NCBI RefSeq assembly: GCF_005239225.2
Contig: NC_133289.1
Coordinates: 4,471,501-4,535,500 of the forward strand
Reading direction: 5' to 3'
DNA: 64,000 nucleotides
Source of the DNA: Populus alba
Taxonomy: Eukaryota > Streptophyta > Magnoliopsida > Malpighiales > Salicaceae
Both the position numbers and the translations under genes were made by a program. This document shows, piece after piece, positions 1 to 12,800 of this stretch (positions are counted from its first letter, which is position 1; every line of letters begins with the position of its first letter). The notes below the pieces were generated by a model. It did not search any database, was not told the origin of the DNA, and saw only the letters and a program-made list of their open reading frames with translations.

Positions 1-185
1 CTCTAATAGCTTCATTGTAATTATTTTTTTTTAAATATATTTTATATAATAATATATTAAAATAATAATTTTTATTTTTAAAAAATTATTTTTAATATTA
101 GTACATCAAAATAATCTAAAAAAATTAAAAAAATATTAATATAAAGTAAAACAAAAAAAATAATTTAAATTTTTTTTAAAACAGA
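1..185. repeat. AT-rich MITE-like repeat, partial copy
   Basis: This is a degenerate copy of the interspersed repeat seen many times in the window. Its core reads TTTTTAAAAATTATTTTTAATATTAGTACATCAAAATAAT with small changes from copy to copy. The left end runs off the window, so no terminal repeat can be checked. Confidence 0.45.
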
Positions 186-365
186 ACCTATTCATCTATT
201 TATTTTCCGTTGAAAAGGTAAAAATATATCCATGGGACTCTAGCTCCATGGGTACCAATACTCTCCTTTAGGATGGAGGTTGCCTGTTCTGATTCTTAAA
301 GGAGCGAACCTAAATCATAACCATCCAATATATATACATATATACACTGAATCCCTTAGTCCATC

Positions 366-480
366 AAAATGAGTTCTTCACAGCTTGGGACAATAAAAAA
401 TCGGATTTGAACTCATCAACTCCCCCTGTCTTGGGTCAAGTCTAGACCACTAGTTTAGCTGCTAGCCTGCTACTGCTATG
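366..480 (-). repeat. Possible tRNA-derived SINE head
   Basis: Read on the minus strand, this stretch has a box A-like segment (AGCTAAACTAGTGG) followed about 40 bases later by a box B-like segment (GAGTTCAAATCC), the spacing of a tRNA-type internal RNA polymerase III promoter. No good acceptor stem or complete cloverleaf is visible, so it is not called a tRNA gene. A SINE head or a decayed tRNA relic fits best. The assignment rests only on the two boxes. Confidence 0.3.
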
Positions 481-821
481 TAGAGTATGGCAAAAGCTTG
501 CAAACAGAAACCTCTGACAGATTGGAGCATGACTGCTGTTTTCTACACGACTCTCAAGCACATAACTGGCAATGATTTATTTATTATATTGAATTGAATT
601 GAATTGAATTTCTCATCCAAGCTGTTTGATAACAAGCTCTGTATAGTTTACAAGAAAGCAGAGGCGTGGCTTCTGCTGCATTCCAACAAACCTGAAACTT
701 TGAATCAACCAGAGGTTTTCTACTGCTTATTTTCAAAAGTGTTCTCTTTTCTCTTTATATTTACGTTGATAAAAAGGAAAAAAAGAAGCAAAAGATGTGC
801 AACAAAATTCACTTCCAACCC

Positions 822-3800
822 TCATGCAGACCAGACCTCACGAAGGAGTTCATACCTTGCATTTGCTACTAAATCCCCTGCATGTTCCTTGTGCTTTCCA
901 TTTCCATTTCCATTGGCCATGATAGTTGGAGATGATGGCAATTTTTCAATTATAGTGGTAAGAGGAGAATCTAATTCCTCCAGTTCTTCCTCACTGGTGT
1001 AACCTTTCCTTTGTACAGCAGATGCATTCCTTGACAACTGAGACTTGGTTCCGGCCACTGCAACATCGGATGAGGAAGGTGGAGTGTACACAATTGGAGC
1101 AGCTGTATAAGGGAAATTTCTTGCAGCATCTCCTAACAATCTCCGCTCCACGATACCCTGTCAAATGTAATCAACATAATCCAGTGGCTTATTGCATACA
1201 TTTGTTGTTTTTGCTTAATATTCTGGCATGAAGGCATATATACATAGAGAGATTTTACTCCCTGTGCACCATAAAATTTTCCACATATACATATAATATA
1301 AAGTCAATGAGGTATTCCCAGCAAGCTGGTAGAACATTGGCAGGCCAGGAACATCAAATAGGTATTCTTTTATCATTAGGCATGTTATCTCCCAAACTTG
1401 AACAGCATCATCTTTCTAGAATATCCAAAATAAAAATGGACTTCAATGCTCCCAAAACCATCCGGCTTTAAACATGACAAAGGTGAGATTGAAATAAAAG
1501 GAAAGGAAGATCTACCTCAGCGTTCAATGCTTCTAATACAGCTCCAGAGACGGGATCTGGCCAGAACTCATCAGGAGTAAAGTTGCAGAGAATCCGCTTA
1601 ATTAACGGAAGACCAATTGATGGGCATACCTTTGAAACATAAAGACAGAAAATCAATCAGTTCTGAGATTAATCAACTTCAAAGGATGATTTTTAAATAC
1701 AAAAGCGATAAGATTGTAAGGTCAACCTCCTTCCGGATTGATCGGTCCATAAGCATGTCTTTTGGAAGCATCAGAAGATCACTCAAGTCATTAAGAAGAA
1801 GGAAGGATTTAGTTTCACCATATCGCCTGTCATCTCCCTCACTGTCGTGCTGATCTTCTTTCAGGGAATCATCAGCATCCATGTCAAACATATCAGTAAG
1901 CCACCTAGACCAATCACCAACCTGTATGCAGAGTAAGCCACACATTGTTTTTACACTTGCAGAACATTACGTTCAATTTGATTTTGCAGAGAAATATGTG
2001 ATGCAGTGCAAAGCTTCAGTATGCCTGTTTAAGACTAAAATGTTTCCATCGGTACATATTCTTTCCAAGCAGAAATATATAGCTGCAAGGTTTTGACATG
2101 TTTAATAAATTGTCTGGCCAGAGTGAAGAGAATTTTACTCATCAGAATACTACTCGCTATCAAGCTGTTGTTAGGATGGATAGGGCAGTGAAATCAATTA
2201 AAGGCTATACTAATACGTACAGAATTTTTGAGTTGTGCCCCAGAACCAAAGCTTAAGTCTCCAGCAGGAATTGGCAGAATCTTGGAATCTACGATAGGAT
2301 CTGAAATAGGGTCAGTTGGAATCTCATGGGAAGACTCACGTAGAATAGCATTGAACATTGCCACATCTAGTCTGGCAACACACTGTTCCATCACCTGTGA
2401 AAGAAATTAAATTACAATTAAGCCACCAAAGCAAAGAGTTGATAATAAGGCTAAACCAGATTGCAGTCATCTAAACATTTGTGAAAGAAGGGATATTTCA
2501 TGAGCTTGAACTAATAATTCCATGCCTTTAATACTGAAATATAGAAAATGAAGGCCAAACAAATAGAAAAATTAAATACCATTCTTGCAATGATGGGCAA
2601 GCAACCGCACTCATGACCTTCTGCTCTAACAGGACAAAGTCGTTGGAGAGCATCCTTGAAAGCATTCTTCCATAAGTTGATAGAAAATCTGCCTTGCTGC
2701 TGATCACCCAAGGCTGGTCCGAGCAACCTTCCAGAGGTTTTATTGGAGGGCAAATCCGCAGCAGGAGATTGCATATGTGGAGTCAGAGCCTGAAAACATA
2801 AGAACATAGAAGAAAATAACAAGGATAAATAAAATGAATATCTAAAGCTCATAGCATAAATGGCCTATTACAATGAGAATATGATAATGAGACTTGAGCA
2901 TTCAGTCTTGACAAATGACAGGGTCAAATGAAGTCAGGCCTGGAATTCATTTATCAAACAAAAAAGAGAGGAAAGGAGGTTTTTTGATAGATGATTTTCG
3001 TGTTCTACCTACAAGCATCAACAGAAAAATTTATAAAATTTGATGATCCCCACACTTTCTTACCTGCCACCATACAGATTCGACTATACGGGAAAATATC
3101 CACGATTCAACTTTTTCTAACGCAGCTGTAAAGGTTCCCGTCTCCTGCCAATCGTCAGCAAACTGCATAAAACCATTAACTTGTTTACTACCAGAACCAC
3201 TCTTCCATTTCACTGCTGTAGACTTTCCTTCACTTTTCTTGCTACTCCCATTGGACCCCGCATGCCTTGCAAGGGGACTGGAGTTCCGTGAACTTCCAAA
3301 TGCCTGAGAAATGATCTCTCTCAGCACAATTGTGTTGGACAACCAAAATGTTAACCTTAACAAACAAAAGGAAAATTATGTTAGTCAACTATAAAAAAAT
3401 AGCAACACTTGGAAACAATTCTGACATAAAACGTGATATTTACTTACCTTGGAACATCATTACCACAGGACTTGGAAATCAATGCAAGTCCTGAAACAGT
3501 GTTTCTGGCGATCGTAGCTCGCTTATCTTGGGTCCAATGCTTGCAAGCATGAATGTAGAGTCTAGAAAGGCGTCGTGCAGGTGTGTGCACCTTATGTGCC
3601 GAGCTCCCATGTTCTGGTACTACAGAATATAGTGAAATTTCAAGAGCAGCAACTTCTCTTAGCTCTGCTTCAAGTTTCCCAATTCTCATTTCCATGTCTT
3701 CAATCTTTTGAATTAATTCTGCTTCATCCTCATGTTCACCATTTTCTTCAGCATCAGCCGTTTCATTGTCACTTGCAACACTCTGAGTACCATTCGAGGC

Positions 3801-4535
3801 CTCATCTAAAACATCTATTTCTCTTACATCTTCCGCAGACTTATCATCAGCTCCTTCAGAAGATTCTGGAGAAGGTTTAGGAGGAACTGTCATGTCTTTA
3901 GAATTTTTATCAAAAGAACTTTTCGAAGTAACTTTTGACAGCCCTTTATTTGTTTTTGCAGGTTTTTTAGTAGTGTTATTTACTGCTTTAGACCTAGATT
4001 TACTATTGTCGCGATCAGATCTCGCCCTTGATCCGCGAGGACCACTTTCTGATGAATTCTTATTGGAAACTGATTTCGGGACTCTCGAAACATGTTCTAC
4101 TTTCTCATCCTCAGCTATCACAGAGTCCCCTTGAGATGAAACTGAATCTTTTACTGTCTCAGAATCCCACTCCCCTTCCTTCCCCTGATTAACTTCCCTA
4201 TCTAATTCATCAGAATGGTCATCTAAAGCCTCATCCTTGCTGGCTTTGGCAATCATGGGATTGACTTTTGAATCTCGAGGAGCCTCCTCAGACCTGTTGG
4301 CATCATCCACATAATGTATAACCAAGTTTTCATAAACTTCAGGGGGCTCTGAGCCCGTGTTCGAATCACTTACTAAAATAGCACTGGAGGAGTCCGGTTT
4401 AGCAAGAAACAGAGCTTTAGATTCAACTCCCTTTATATTCGACGCTTGATTCGGTTTACGGTCTCTCCTTTCAGTTTTTCCCGAGCGCTTCGACTGATTA
4501 GTATTGGGAGTTCTTCTCATGTCAGTCTCTTTCAT
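822..4535 (-). CDS. Coiled-coil protein with dilute-like C-terminus ('nucleolar protein gar2-like' family)
   Basis: Seven coding exons join in phase with GT-AG introns: 4535-3448, 3355-3064, 2789-2580, 2394-2221, 1921-1727, 1629-1516 and 1157-822, giving 802 aa. An in-frame TAA two codons upstream fixes the ATG. Residues 1-270 are low complexity, rich in Ser, Lys, Asp and Glu, with basic clusters; residues ~272-299 form a heptad-patterned coiled coil (AELIQKIEDMEMRIGKLEAE). The C-terminal half (WLSNTIVLREII, VESWIFSRIVESVWWQ, VARLDVAMFNAILR, GDWSRWLTDMF, NFTPDEFWPDPV) resembles the dilute-type globular tail of class XI myosins but has no motor domain. The closest relatives I recall are Arabidopsis At2g42320 and At3g57780, called 'nucleolar protein gar2-like' only because of the low-complexity N-terminus. 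The molecular function is unknown to me; membrane or cargo tethering is an inference from the tail. The structure is confident, the function is not. Confidence 0.9.
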
Positions 4536-4579
4536 TCTTTACTTCTTTCACCTCCTCCTCCCACAATCAATCAAGCGAG

Positions 4580-5128
4580 CTGTTATCAACAAGAGAAAAT
4601 ATATGTAACCTCATGAAAAAAAGCACTTAACAATGTGAACAACATTGAACATTGCTGTCACTTCTCCATTCAAAATCAAGCAGAAAACACAGAGCATCAT
4701 CAAATCCAATCTCAAGCATTCACTATAATCGCCTTCAAAAAACAGATCTAGTCATTGCATAAAGAAATGAAAAATGATTACCTTGAACAATTTCGAAGAA
4801 TGCCAAGAGTTAAAAAGCTTAGAATCATCAATTCAGAAACCTTAAAAGAGAATCCAAGCCAAATGATCTATGACAACCTTAGTTTTCTGTATCGCACAAG
4901 TAACAACGAAGCAAAAACACTAGAAAGCGATAGCTCAACCACAGAAAAAAGGAAAACGAACGAACGAGCAACAATAATAATCTGTAACTGTAACTATCAA
5001 GAGAAGAGAAGAAAAAGTATTTCGCCTTCTCAAATTAATTATGCCAAAAACGACAGAAAAAGTTTACACGAAACGACAGAGAAAAGCAGTGGTCACCGCC
5101 ATTAAAAAAGGAAAATAAAAGAAGTTAC
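4580..5128 (-). other. Probable 5'-UTR intron of the gar2-like gene
   Basis: On the minus strand a donor (GATACG|GTAACTTC) ends a non-coding exon at 5129. A pyrimidine-rich acceptor (TTTTCTCTTGTTGATAACAG) opens the coding exon at 4579, 44 bases before the ATG. No other supported gene lies between. The intron is inferred from splice-site quality only; a second donor-like site (CAAG|GTAATCA) lies near 4780. Confidence 0.5.
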
Positions 5129-5197
5129 CGTATCGTCTTTATTGCTCAGCTTCCAGAAAATGCTTCCAAATGATAATCTTCTCTCCTCTTTTCACTG

Positions 5198-5257
5198 TCT
5201 CCCTCTCTCTCTCTCTCTCTGGCTAAGACGACATGTGAAATGTGAAGCTTTATATTG
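5198..5257 (-). promoter_or_regulatory. Core promoter and leader of the gar2-like gene
   Basis: Read on the minus strand, a TATA-like element (CAATATAAAG, about 5248-5257) lies some 30 bases upstream of a (GA)n tract (about 5202-5220) that would fall in the first transcribed bases. GA-rich leaders are common in plant genes. The start site itself is inferred. Confidence 0.45.
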
Positions 5258-6275
5258 CAACTGGCTGGGGGCGAGCGAGCGAGTGCGGGAAGCTGGCTGG
5301 CATTTAAAAGATGCTTGTATATTTGTACGGGCATATTGATGACCGGGAAGAGGCTGTCGGTGGGAGGGAGGGGACTGGGGATAACCGGTTTGGAGCTTGA
5401 CGCGTTACGTGGAAGAATTATCGGTATACCTAAACTGCCATCATTGTTTTTCTTGAATTACCCCAACTGGGTCTGTCACTGTCTGCTAAACCGTTAGGAA
5501 GGAGGGGGATTAGTGTTATTTTATTTGGATTTAAGTTAAACCGGGGGACATGAAGGAAGGTGTCATGTAACCATCTTAGGTTGTTTTTTCAGTATTAAAT
5601 TTGTATATATTTTCAGTAGAGTAAGGTCTACAATGCGTGCAGATTCAAGAATCTGCCTGCATGGTCAGTAACTAGGATCAAAATACATGTGCACAGTGCA
5701 CACCGATTGGAGTTGTTTTCCAAGCAATTGATCTACAATTTTCCTTTTCATATTTCAAACTGATGCTTCAAGGCCCTCTTTGCTGTTGAATTTTAACTTG
5801 TTTTTTTTTTTTTAAAAAAAAATATTAATATATGTTTTTCTACATATTTAAAAAAATGCATTTCACCAAGTTTAATCCTAAAATTCGTCAAGATTTGAAC
5901 ATGTTTTGCGTTGCATGATTCATTCAATCAATTTTTTACAGTTAACTTATCTAGAAATCAATTATGATTTAAATAGTGCTTCGAGAAACTGTTCAGAAAA
6001 ATCAAAAGACATGTTCATTATTATAATAAGGCCATGCTTGACCCATGATACTCGAAATCAAATAATTTAGGAGGAGGGTGTTTAGGTATTTACACGTTCA
6101 CGACATTAACAGCCAGGCTGCAGCTAGCCATTAATTTATTTGCCTTCAGTGTTCCATAGCTAATCTCTTACAAAAAACAAAAAAAAAAATTATTGATTCC
6201 TTGAACAGGCCGTCCACTAATAGTAAACTGTAGCAGAAGGAAACACATATCCAATTCTGTAAAAAAAAAAAAAAA

Positions 6276-6556
6276 ATTCATTTCAATTTAATAATTTAAA
6301 CTAAGTGAAGTTTTAAAATATGACTTGTATTATTCTCTAACACATTTTTTAAAATAAAAGGTCCTTTAAGTTTGAAACTTGCACATGTTCATTTTACTTT
6401 ATGCTTAATTTTTATTAAATAAATAGAAATAATAAAATTTGAACTTGTGATTATTTGGTCATTAAAACTTTGATATCATATCAAGAACTATCTCAACTCA
6501 ATAATTTAAACTGTTAAGTGAAATTTTAGGACATAATTTATATTATTTTTTATCGA
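6276..6556 (-). mobile_element. TRIM-like miniature LTR element relic
   Basis: Two ~60-bp direct repeats (about 6276-6335 and 6497-6556) share AATAATTTAAACT..AAGTGAA.TTTTA..A.AT.A.TT.TATTATT. They flank ~160 bp without coding capacity. On the minus strand, just inside one repeat, lies TGATATGATATCAAAG, a degenerate form of the TGGTATCAGAGC primer-binding site for initiator tRNA-Met. Short terminal repeats, a primer site and no ORF are the hallmarks of TRIM retrotransposons. The terminal repeats look truncated and no target duplication was identified. Confidence 0.45.
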
Positions 6557-7774
6557 ATTTTATGATGGCTTTCTACTATTGACTCCCACCAAGTTCATAT
6601 ATGGTTTCCTGTCCATTGGGATATGCGAGGGCCTCGCATTGCCTCAAGTTTTGGGTCGCCATGTTCATCTTGACCTGTGCATGGAAGCAAAGCACTCGAC
6701 AGAGAAATGATCGCCCCAGATTCGTCACTTCAGAACTGGTCGCCTTCTGATCGATGCAAGATAGCATGCACGTCGAATTGAGGGCAGTCTTTGGATTTAT
6801 ATGAGCAAAAGTTTCCTTGATTATTATTGTGTTTTGCGCAATCATTTAATTAAATTGAAATTTGGATTTTTTTTACTAGTTTAGTATTTTTGAAACCCTT
6901 TTTTCAAGAACTACAGGAGGAAAAATATTAAAAAGGGTTCAAGGGCCCTATATAAACAAGACTGAAGAGACATCCTTCCTACCGAAGGCCAGGGAAACAT
7001 GTGGATTGTGGTCAATCTGACATTGATTCAAGTAAATTTGACTGCGTTATGGATTCATGACGCACACATACACTTAATTAATTTGGTTTTTTTCTTCTTT
7101 TTTAAAATTTTTCCTTTCTTGGAGTTATTAGCTAGCTACTGAAGGTTCTACGATCAATCCCCTTCAAGTGAAAACGGTGGGTTTAGTCAGGTGATTGCTC
7201 TAAATTAATTATCAAGTGGCTGAGTCCAACTGTTCATCGGAAACAAAAGACAATTTCATGACTAAAAAGCTACAACTAATTGTATTGTCCTTGGATTTCA
7301 CAAATCAATGAAAATGGGAAGAGAGAACCATCTCATCTTCGTGATCAAGCAAGAGAATGACTTACTGTTAACCTACCTAATGAAGGGGGTTATGGATGCG
7401 ATTGGGAATTTTTTATTGGAGGACTAAATTGAGAATCCCACAGTAAGTAGGAGACAAATATGTCTTTTTCTCGTAGTTAAATTGTCAAATAAAAATGTTA
7501 TTCCTCCTTTTAGTTTCCCTCTTTCTTTCTTTTTATCAAACCTTTTACATTAGATTGAAGTAGTCTCACCCAACCTCACCTACGAGTCATAATTCATGAT
7601 ATATAACATCAAAATGACTAAGTATATATAAAGTTAGATGTTCATGATACCTGTAAATTACAATAAAACATAATAATATTTTATTTATTCGAACAAAGTA
7701 AAATTAAAAATGTGATAAACTCAAATTTAACAGGTTTAAAAAACTTTTCATAGGTCCAAAAAACCCATGATTTT

Positions 7775-8060
7775 AAGTAAATTGTCTAGGCTTGGTCTTA
7801 AAAAAAAGCTCAACTCTCATAGATTTAGACTAAAAAAATAACCTAGCTTTCATAGTTTCAATTTTGGGAAGAACTAAAAATCACGGGTTCAACCTAAAAG
7901 AAAAGTCGAGTTCTCATAAGCTCAATCTAAAAAAAAAGAGCCTAGCCCTCATGGGTTTAGCCTTAAAAAAGAACCTAAAACAATGAACTCAGTCTAGGAA
8001 AAGAGTCTAACTCTCATAGTCTCATCACAGAGAAAGAGCTTGATTTCAATATACTCAACT
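7775..8060. repeat. Degenerate ~45-bp tandem repeat
   Basis: Six or so imperfect units each contain a 'cta-(a/g)-c-tctcat-ag/gg-gttta-(g/a)-c-cta-aaaaaa-ga' pattern, for example at 7812, 7845, 7905, 7938 and 8000. The units are too diverged to define a consensus confidently, but the recurring CTCATAG/GGTTTAGNCTAAAAAA pattern is clear by eye. Confidence 0.5.
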
Positions 8061-8228
8061 ATAAAGTGATTTTCTTCTTTAACCATGAAAAACCATGAAA
8101 ACAATTATTTTAATTCTAAAAAAAAATTATTTTTAATTCGATTTAATTATAAATTTAAAAAATTGTTTTGAATTTAACAATAAGATTATTGAGATTATTA
8201 TAATGGCGAGATCTATAAAAATTATGGT

Positions 8229-8230
<2 letters not shown>

Positions 8231-8285
<55 letters not shown>
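8231..8285. repeat. (TA)n microsatellite
   Basis: An uninterrupted alternating TA tract of about 54 bases, likely highly length-variable between individuals. Confidence 0.95.
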
Positions 8286-8288
<3 letters not shown>

Positions 8289-9860
8289 CACCGTCCATTG
8301 TATCATTTTCTACAAAGCCAGCTGAACACCGACAAGGATTTTCTTGTACAGATATGGGAATTGGATCCATGGTGACTAAGAAAGACCCATCTCTGTGTGC
8401 AGAGGCACTATTGTTAAAAGATCTATCTGCCTTCCACGTTACCTTTAACAAAAGCCACAATTTAGCTAAAAAAAGAAGAAGTGATTGTATCACTACTTGC
8501 CCATACCTGGTCAAGGATGCATCAAGTTACAATGCTTCTGCTATGGATTATACAATATGCATTAATTATGGATCTATGTGATAATATCCTAAATCTATGT
8601 ATTAATATAATTTGGTGAACATTATTATATTATTGACCATCATATATATCATACAAGAATTATGATGATAATTAATAATTAGACCTATTATTGGTTCTAA
8701 AAAAGACCTGTCATTGGTTGTGTTTATAGGCAAGAAAAATCTGTAATTTCTTCCTCCTTTTTCATAATACAAATACCAACCGACAATTTTTAATTCATAT
8801 TAATTGGGTTTATGTAATGATTTTTTTATATGTTTTAATTAATGATAAATTACACCAGCTAATTAAATTCTTTTCGTCCACAATAGCCAATGGCGAGTCC
8901 TTGGGATTTATGAGAAGTAGTTCAACATTCTTAGCTTGCTAGCTGAAGAAGATGGCATATATGTTTGAGTTTTGCCTCATGTCTGTCGAGTTATAATGGT
9001 ATTGTAGTGTATAATATTTTTTATTTAAAAAATATATTATAATTTTTTTATTTTTATATTAGTATATCAAAATTATTAAAATAAATTAAAAAAAAACATT
9101 AATATAATACATTTTTTAAAACAAACACACTTTTTAACAAATAACTTAAAACAAAAGTTATTGGGCACTCCTAAACATGAGTTTAGTGGGAATATCGAGG
9201 TATAACATCATTTAAAAAAGCCTAAATATTAAACAAGATCATTAAATCAACTATAGAATATATGAGTTTCTGGCTATCCTATCCTATGCTTGTATAAATT
9301 ATAGAATATATGTGTTTGGATCTATTCAAGAGAGAGTCACGATAATTGGACTCCCTGCCATGCTTGATGATGCAAGAGAATTCATTTATTAACTAGCACT
9401 AAAAGTCATGATGTCGTTTAACATCACCTGCTACATAAATTATTATATTAGAAAGAAAAAAAAATACCTTAATCAAGAAAAGAAAGTGGCAAAAATATGT
9501 CATCGATTTCATGCCCTTCTTTTATCTCAATGAAAAAAAAATCATGATAAATCATTATTACGAAACTAGTATCAAAAAATTATTTAGCAATCAATTCAAA
9601 TCTAATCTAGAGTTTAACCAAAAAGTATTAATTTAATATAACCCATTTAAAATTTATTAATTATAAAAAAATTAAAATAATATTATATTTATTTATTTTT
9701 AAAATTAAATTAATCTGAATTTACCTATAATTCATGATTAGTCATCATGATTAACAACTATGGGATAAACTTGTTGATCATTTGAATACCATTATCAAGC
9801 AAGTGATGTTGTGTTACTTTTTCAGTTCATTGGTAAATGCATGGTTCCATGTCATAATCA

Positions 9861-10020
9861 TTTTTTTTTTTAATATAGATATTTGAATCAACTTTCGCAT
9901 ATCTCAACTAATTCAACGGACTCTGAAGTTAATGATTATGTAACTCTCCACTAATTTTAAAGTTTATAAAACTCAAATTAGTAATTTACAAAAAGCAAAC
10001 TCAAAACCTGATTAGTTAAT
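9861..10020 (-). mobile_element. Salicaceae-type tRNA-derived SINE
   Basis: Read on the minus strand, the element runs from a tRNA-like head (box B-like ACTAATTTGAGTTTTATAAA) through a body containing GTTACATAATCATTAACTTC and TTAGTTGAGATATGCGAAAG, and ends in TATATTAAAAAAAAAA. The same body (CATGGTCGTTAA ... GTGCGCGCAAGCTGG) recurs in a copy near 22.1 kb and a 3' fragment near 60.6 kb. The A tail next to the 3' motif supports retroposition. This copy is old: most CpG-type positions have become TA. Confidence 0.6.
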
Positions 10021-11295
10021 TATTATTATTTTTTTAATTATTATTGTAGTACTTTTCTAACAACACATTTAAGGATAATGATGCAACTATTTCTGAACGA
10101 TGCAACTTTGATTTCATTAATTGTCCTCAATAAATATTTGATTATAACGGTTTAATTGTTGATTAGAATTTGTTGTGACCTATCATCCATTTGGTGTCCT
10201 TCCACAGCTCTTATTTTTTGCGACAGATTTTACACAACACCACTTGCTTGCACAAGTGATCAAATTACCGGGAAACTGTTAAGGATATAATTAAAATAAA
10301 TAGAAATTAAAATAAATTTATTCAGGTATATAGGTCTTTGCTATAATATTCAACTAATTACATTAGAGAATAATTAAACTCCATGATCATGACTTCCCAC
10401 ACGTTACAACTCATGGATTTGTAAATTTTGCACGGATTGTTTCTGTTTCATGCAAATCCCAGAGGCATATTGAACTGCGAGAAAGCAATGAAGAATCCAA
10501 GATATACCCTACTTCTTTCTTTCTTACAAGGAAACATCTTTACCAAAAAGTGAAAACGTGGATGGATCATATATAGTATAAGAAAAAACCATGGAGGCAC
10601 GTACAAACCCACTTGTATCAACAAATCAAATAACAAGGTCACGTATTCTCTTTTGAATTTATTTTGATTTTCTTTGATAATTAAATAAAATTTTGTATCA
10701 TCAATGTCACAGATAGCAAAGATATATACTTTTATTTTTTTTTTTGAATTTAATGTGATATGTATTTAGTATTTTATGGAGTATTATTCAAAATAAAAAC
10801 ACCTATTTATTTATTGTATGATACTAAGAATCCCACCATATCAAGAAAAGATCTCCATATTGAATTCAATTACTAATTAGACAGCAAAATTTTCTTAAAG
10901 TGAACAAAAGAAAGATCAGAATGCATACAGATGATGATAACAATAGCAAGGTTTTATGTATTTTGATCAACTTGATAGTAAAATTTAAATCTTTACATTT
11001 CTTGATAAGTAAAAAAGGCAATACTAATGACAGTAAAAACAAGGAAAAAAAAGAGAGAGTTTTTTAGTTTGGATTCTTTTTTATATCATATACATATTCT
11101 TGGACGTAATCTATGGATGGATAGCCACTCTTAAGAGCTAAATCCGGGAGGAAGAGTTCCTCGGCTCGAAGTTCCGGTGAATCATATACTTATATGTAAA
11201 TTAAAAAGTACAAGTAGTAGGATTGATGTCATTTCCCCTAATTAATTTCTTATTAGTTGCCTATTGCCAATTAAACTAGGGGCTTTTGATGGAAG

Positions 11296-11490
11296 AGTGG
11301 TTATGGTTATGGTTATGTTTTAAAATATTTTTTTTGTGTTGAATTATATTGAAATGATATTTTTGTTATACTTTAAAAATTATTTTTTAAATTAGTGTAT
11401 TAAAATAATTAAAAATATAAAAAAATAAATTTTAGCAAAAACAAATTAAATTTTTTAAAAAATACAAATATAACTAAATTTCCAAACGTT
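11296..11490. repeat. AT-rich MITE-like repeat
   Basis: This has the same core as the family at 30.1 and 61.3 kb, with AAAAATTATTTTTTAAATTAGTGTATTAAAATAATT in the middle and a right end reading TTTCCAAACG. The left end (GGTTATGGTTATG) is more diverged from the inverted terminus. Confidence 0.4.
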
Positions 11491-12800
11491 CTGTTTCCTC
11501 AACCTTTTTTGTATTCTTGTTTTTGTTTTTCCCAATTCAATTAGGCAGCTCCTTCCAGAGAGAGAGAGACAGTAGTTTGGTGCGGGCGTGTTGATAATGT
11601 TTCTTGAAATAGAGATTTTTATGACCACGTTTTTCTAAGAAAATAAATAAAAATAGTCAGGCATCATAGGACACCAGGTTAGAAAAAATTTTAATTTTCT
11701 GGGGCCATAGTTGCTTGAAAAAATGTATTTTTTTTTTAAATTATCACAATAAATTAAAAGTTTTGGTAGAATAACATTGACATAAGATTAAAGAGAAAAA
11801 ATTAAAAAAAAATGAACTTAAATGAAAATATTCTTATTATTTTTTATAAAATAAATGATAATTTCTTAAAGTAATATAAAATATTAATATTTATTTGGAA
11901 GCTAAATATATATAAAATTACTCATAAGTTTCATCTAATAGTTTAATTATTTAATTAAGATTATTCTTTAATATGAAATGAGAGTGTCTTTTGAATCAAA
12001 TGATTAAAATCTTAAATTCTACCTTTGTTCTGTCTTTTAATTAAAAATAAGGATCTTATAAAAGTTGTTGCTCCTCAGTTTTGGACATAGGCCGGTTCAA
12101 TAAAAAAATATTTACTACATCAAGAAAATTTTTTCTACATTTTCATGTGTTTTTTAGGATTAAAAATGTTTTGATTGCATACCTGAAATTCATTGCTTAG
12201 GTTGCAAGACAACACATGAAATTAGGTTAGCTGCCCCTAATAAAATCAATGAAATTATATTTGTCTTTTATATTATTTGTATTGTTAACATTTTGTGAGC
12301 ATGCAATATTTTCATATTGTATAAATTAAATTGGCAAGTTATGAGCTATTAAATTGTTATGTTTATACATTTTAGGGATATCACATAATTTATAAAAATA
12401 AAATATTTTTATAATATTATATATAAGATAAATGAGGCACATGACATTTATAGCCATGAAGGACTTGACCATTTGCAATCAACATGTTAAAAACATTATT
12501 TTAAACTATTTCTTTATTTTTTTAATATTTAATAGATAAAAAAACATTATTTGAATTACATACTTAATATTTTTAAATTTAAAAAAATTATTAGCATAAG
12601 CCACCACACGCTTTAGAAAGCAAGCATGACAACTCTCAATGGTCAAAAATAGACTTCGACAGAATAATTTTATAATTTTACTTCAAATATTTATTTTTAT
12701 ATAATTTTAAATCATTTTGATGTATTAATATTAAAAATAAATTTTAAAAAATAAAATAAAATAAAAATTATTTAATATATTTACAAGCAAAAATTACTTT

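Larger units (their letters stand above)
5258..12800. other. Gene-free AT-rich intergenic region
   Basis: No open reading frame here has coding character, splice-compatible extensions or a recognisable domain. The region holds a TRIM-like relic near 6.3-6.6 kb, a degenerate tandem repeat at 7.8-8.1 kb, a (TA)n tract at 8.2 kb, a minus-strand SINE near 9.9 kb and several AT-rich MITE-like copies (about 9005-9150, 11296-11490 and 12660-12800). Confidence 0.6.

Noticed and set aside
604..1002. 132-codon open frame on the plus strand
   Set aside because: It lies antisense to the 3' UTR and last exon of the gar2-like gene and has low-complexity ends. The minus-strand exon explains the sequence.
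6576..6845. 89-codon open frame on the minus strand
   Set aside because: No domain, no splice-compatible partner exons and no promoter context. Probably a chance frame in a slightly less AT-rich patch.
8155..8514. 119-codon open frame crossing the (TA)n tract
   Set aside because: Much of it encodes Tyr-Ile repeats from the microsatellite, and the remainder matches no family I recognise.
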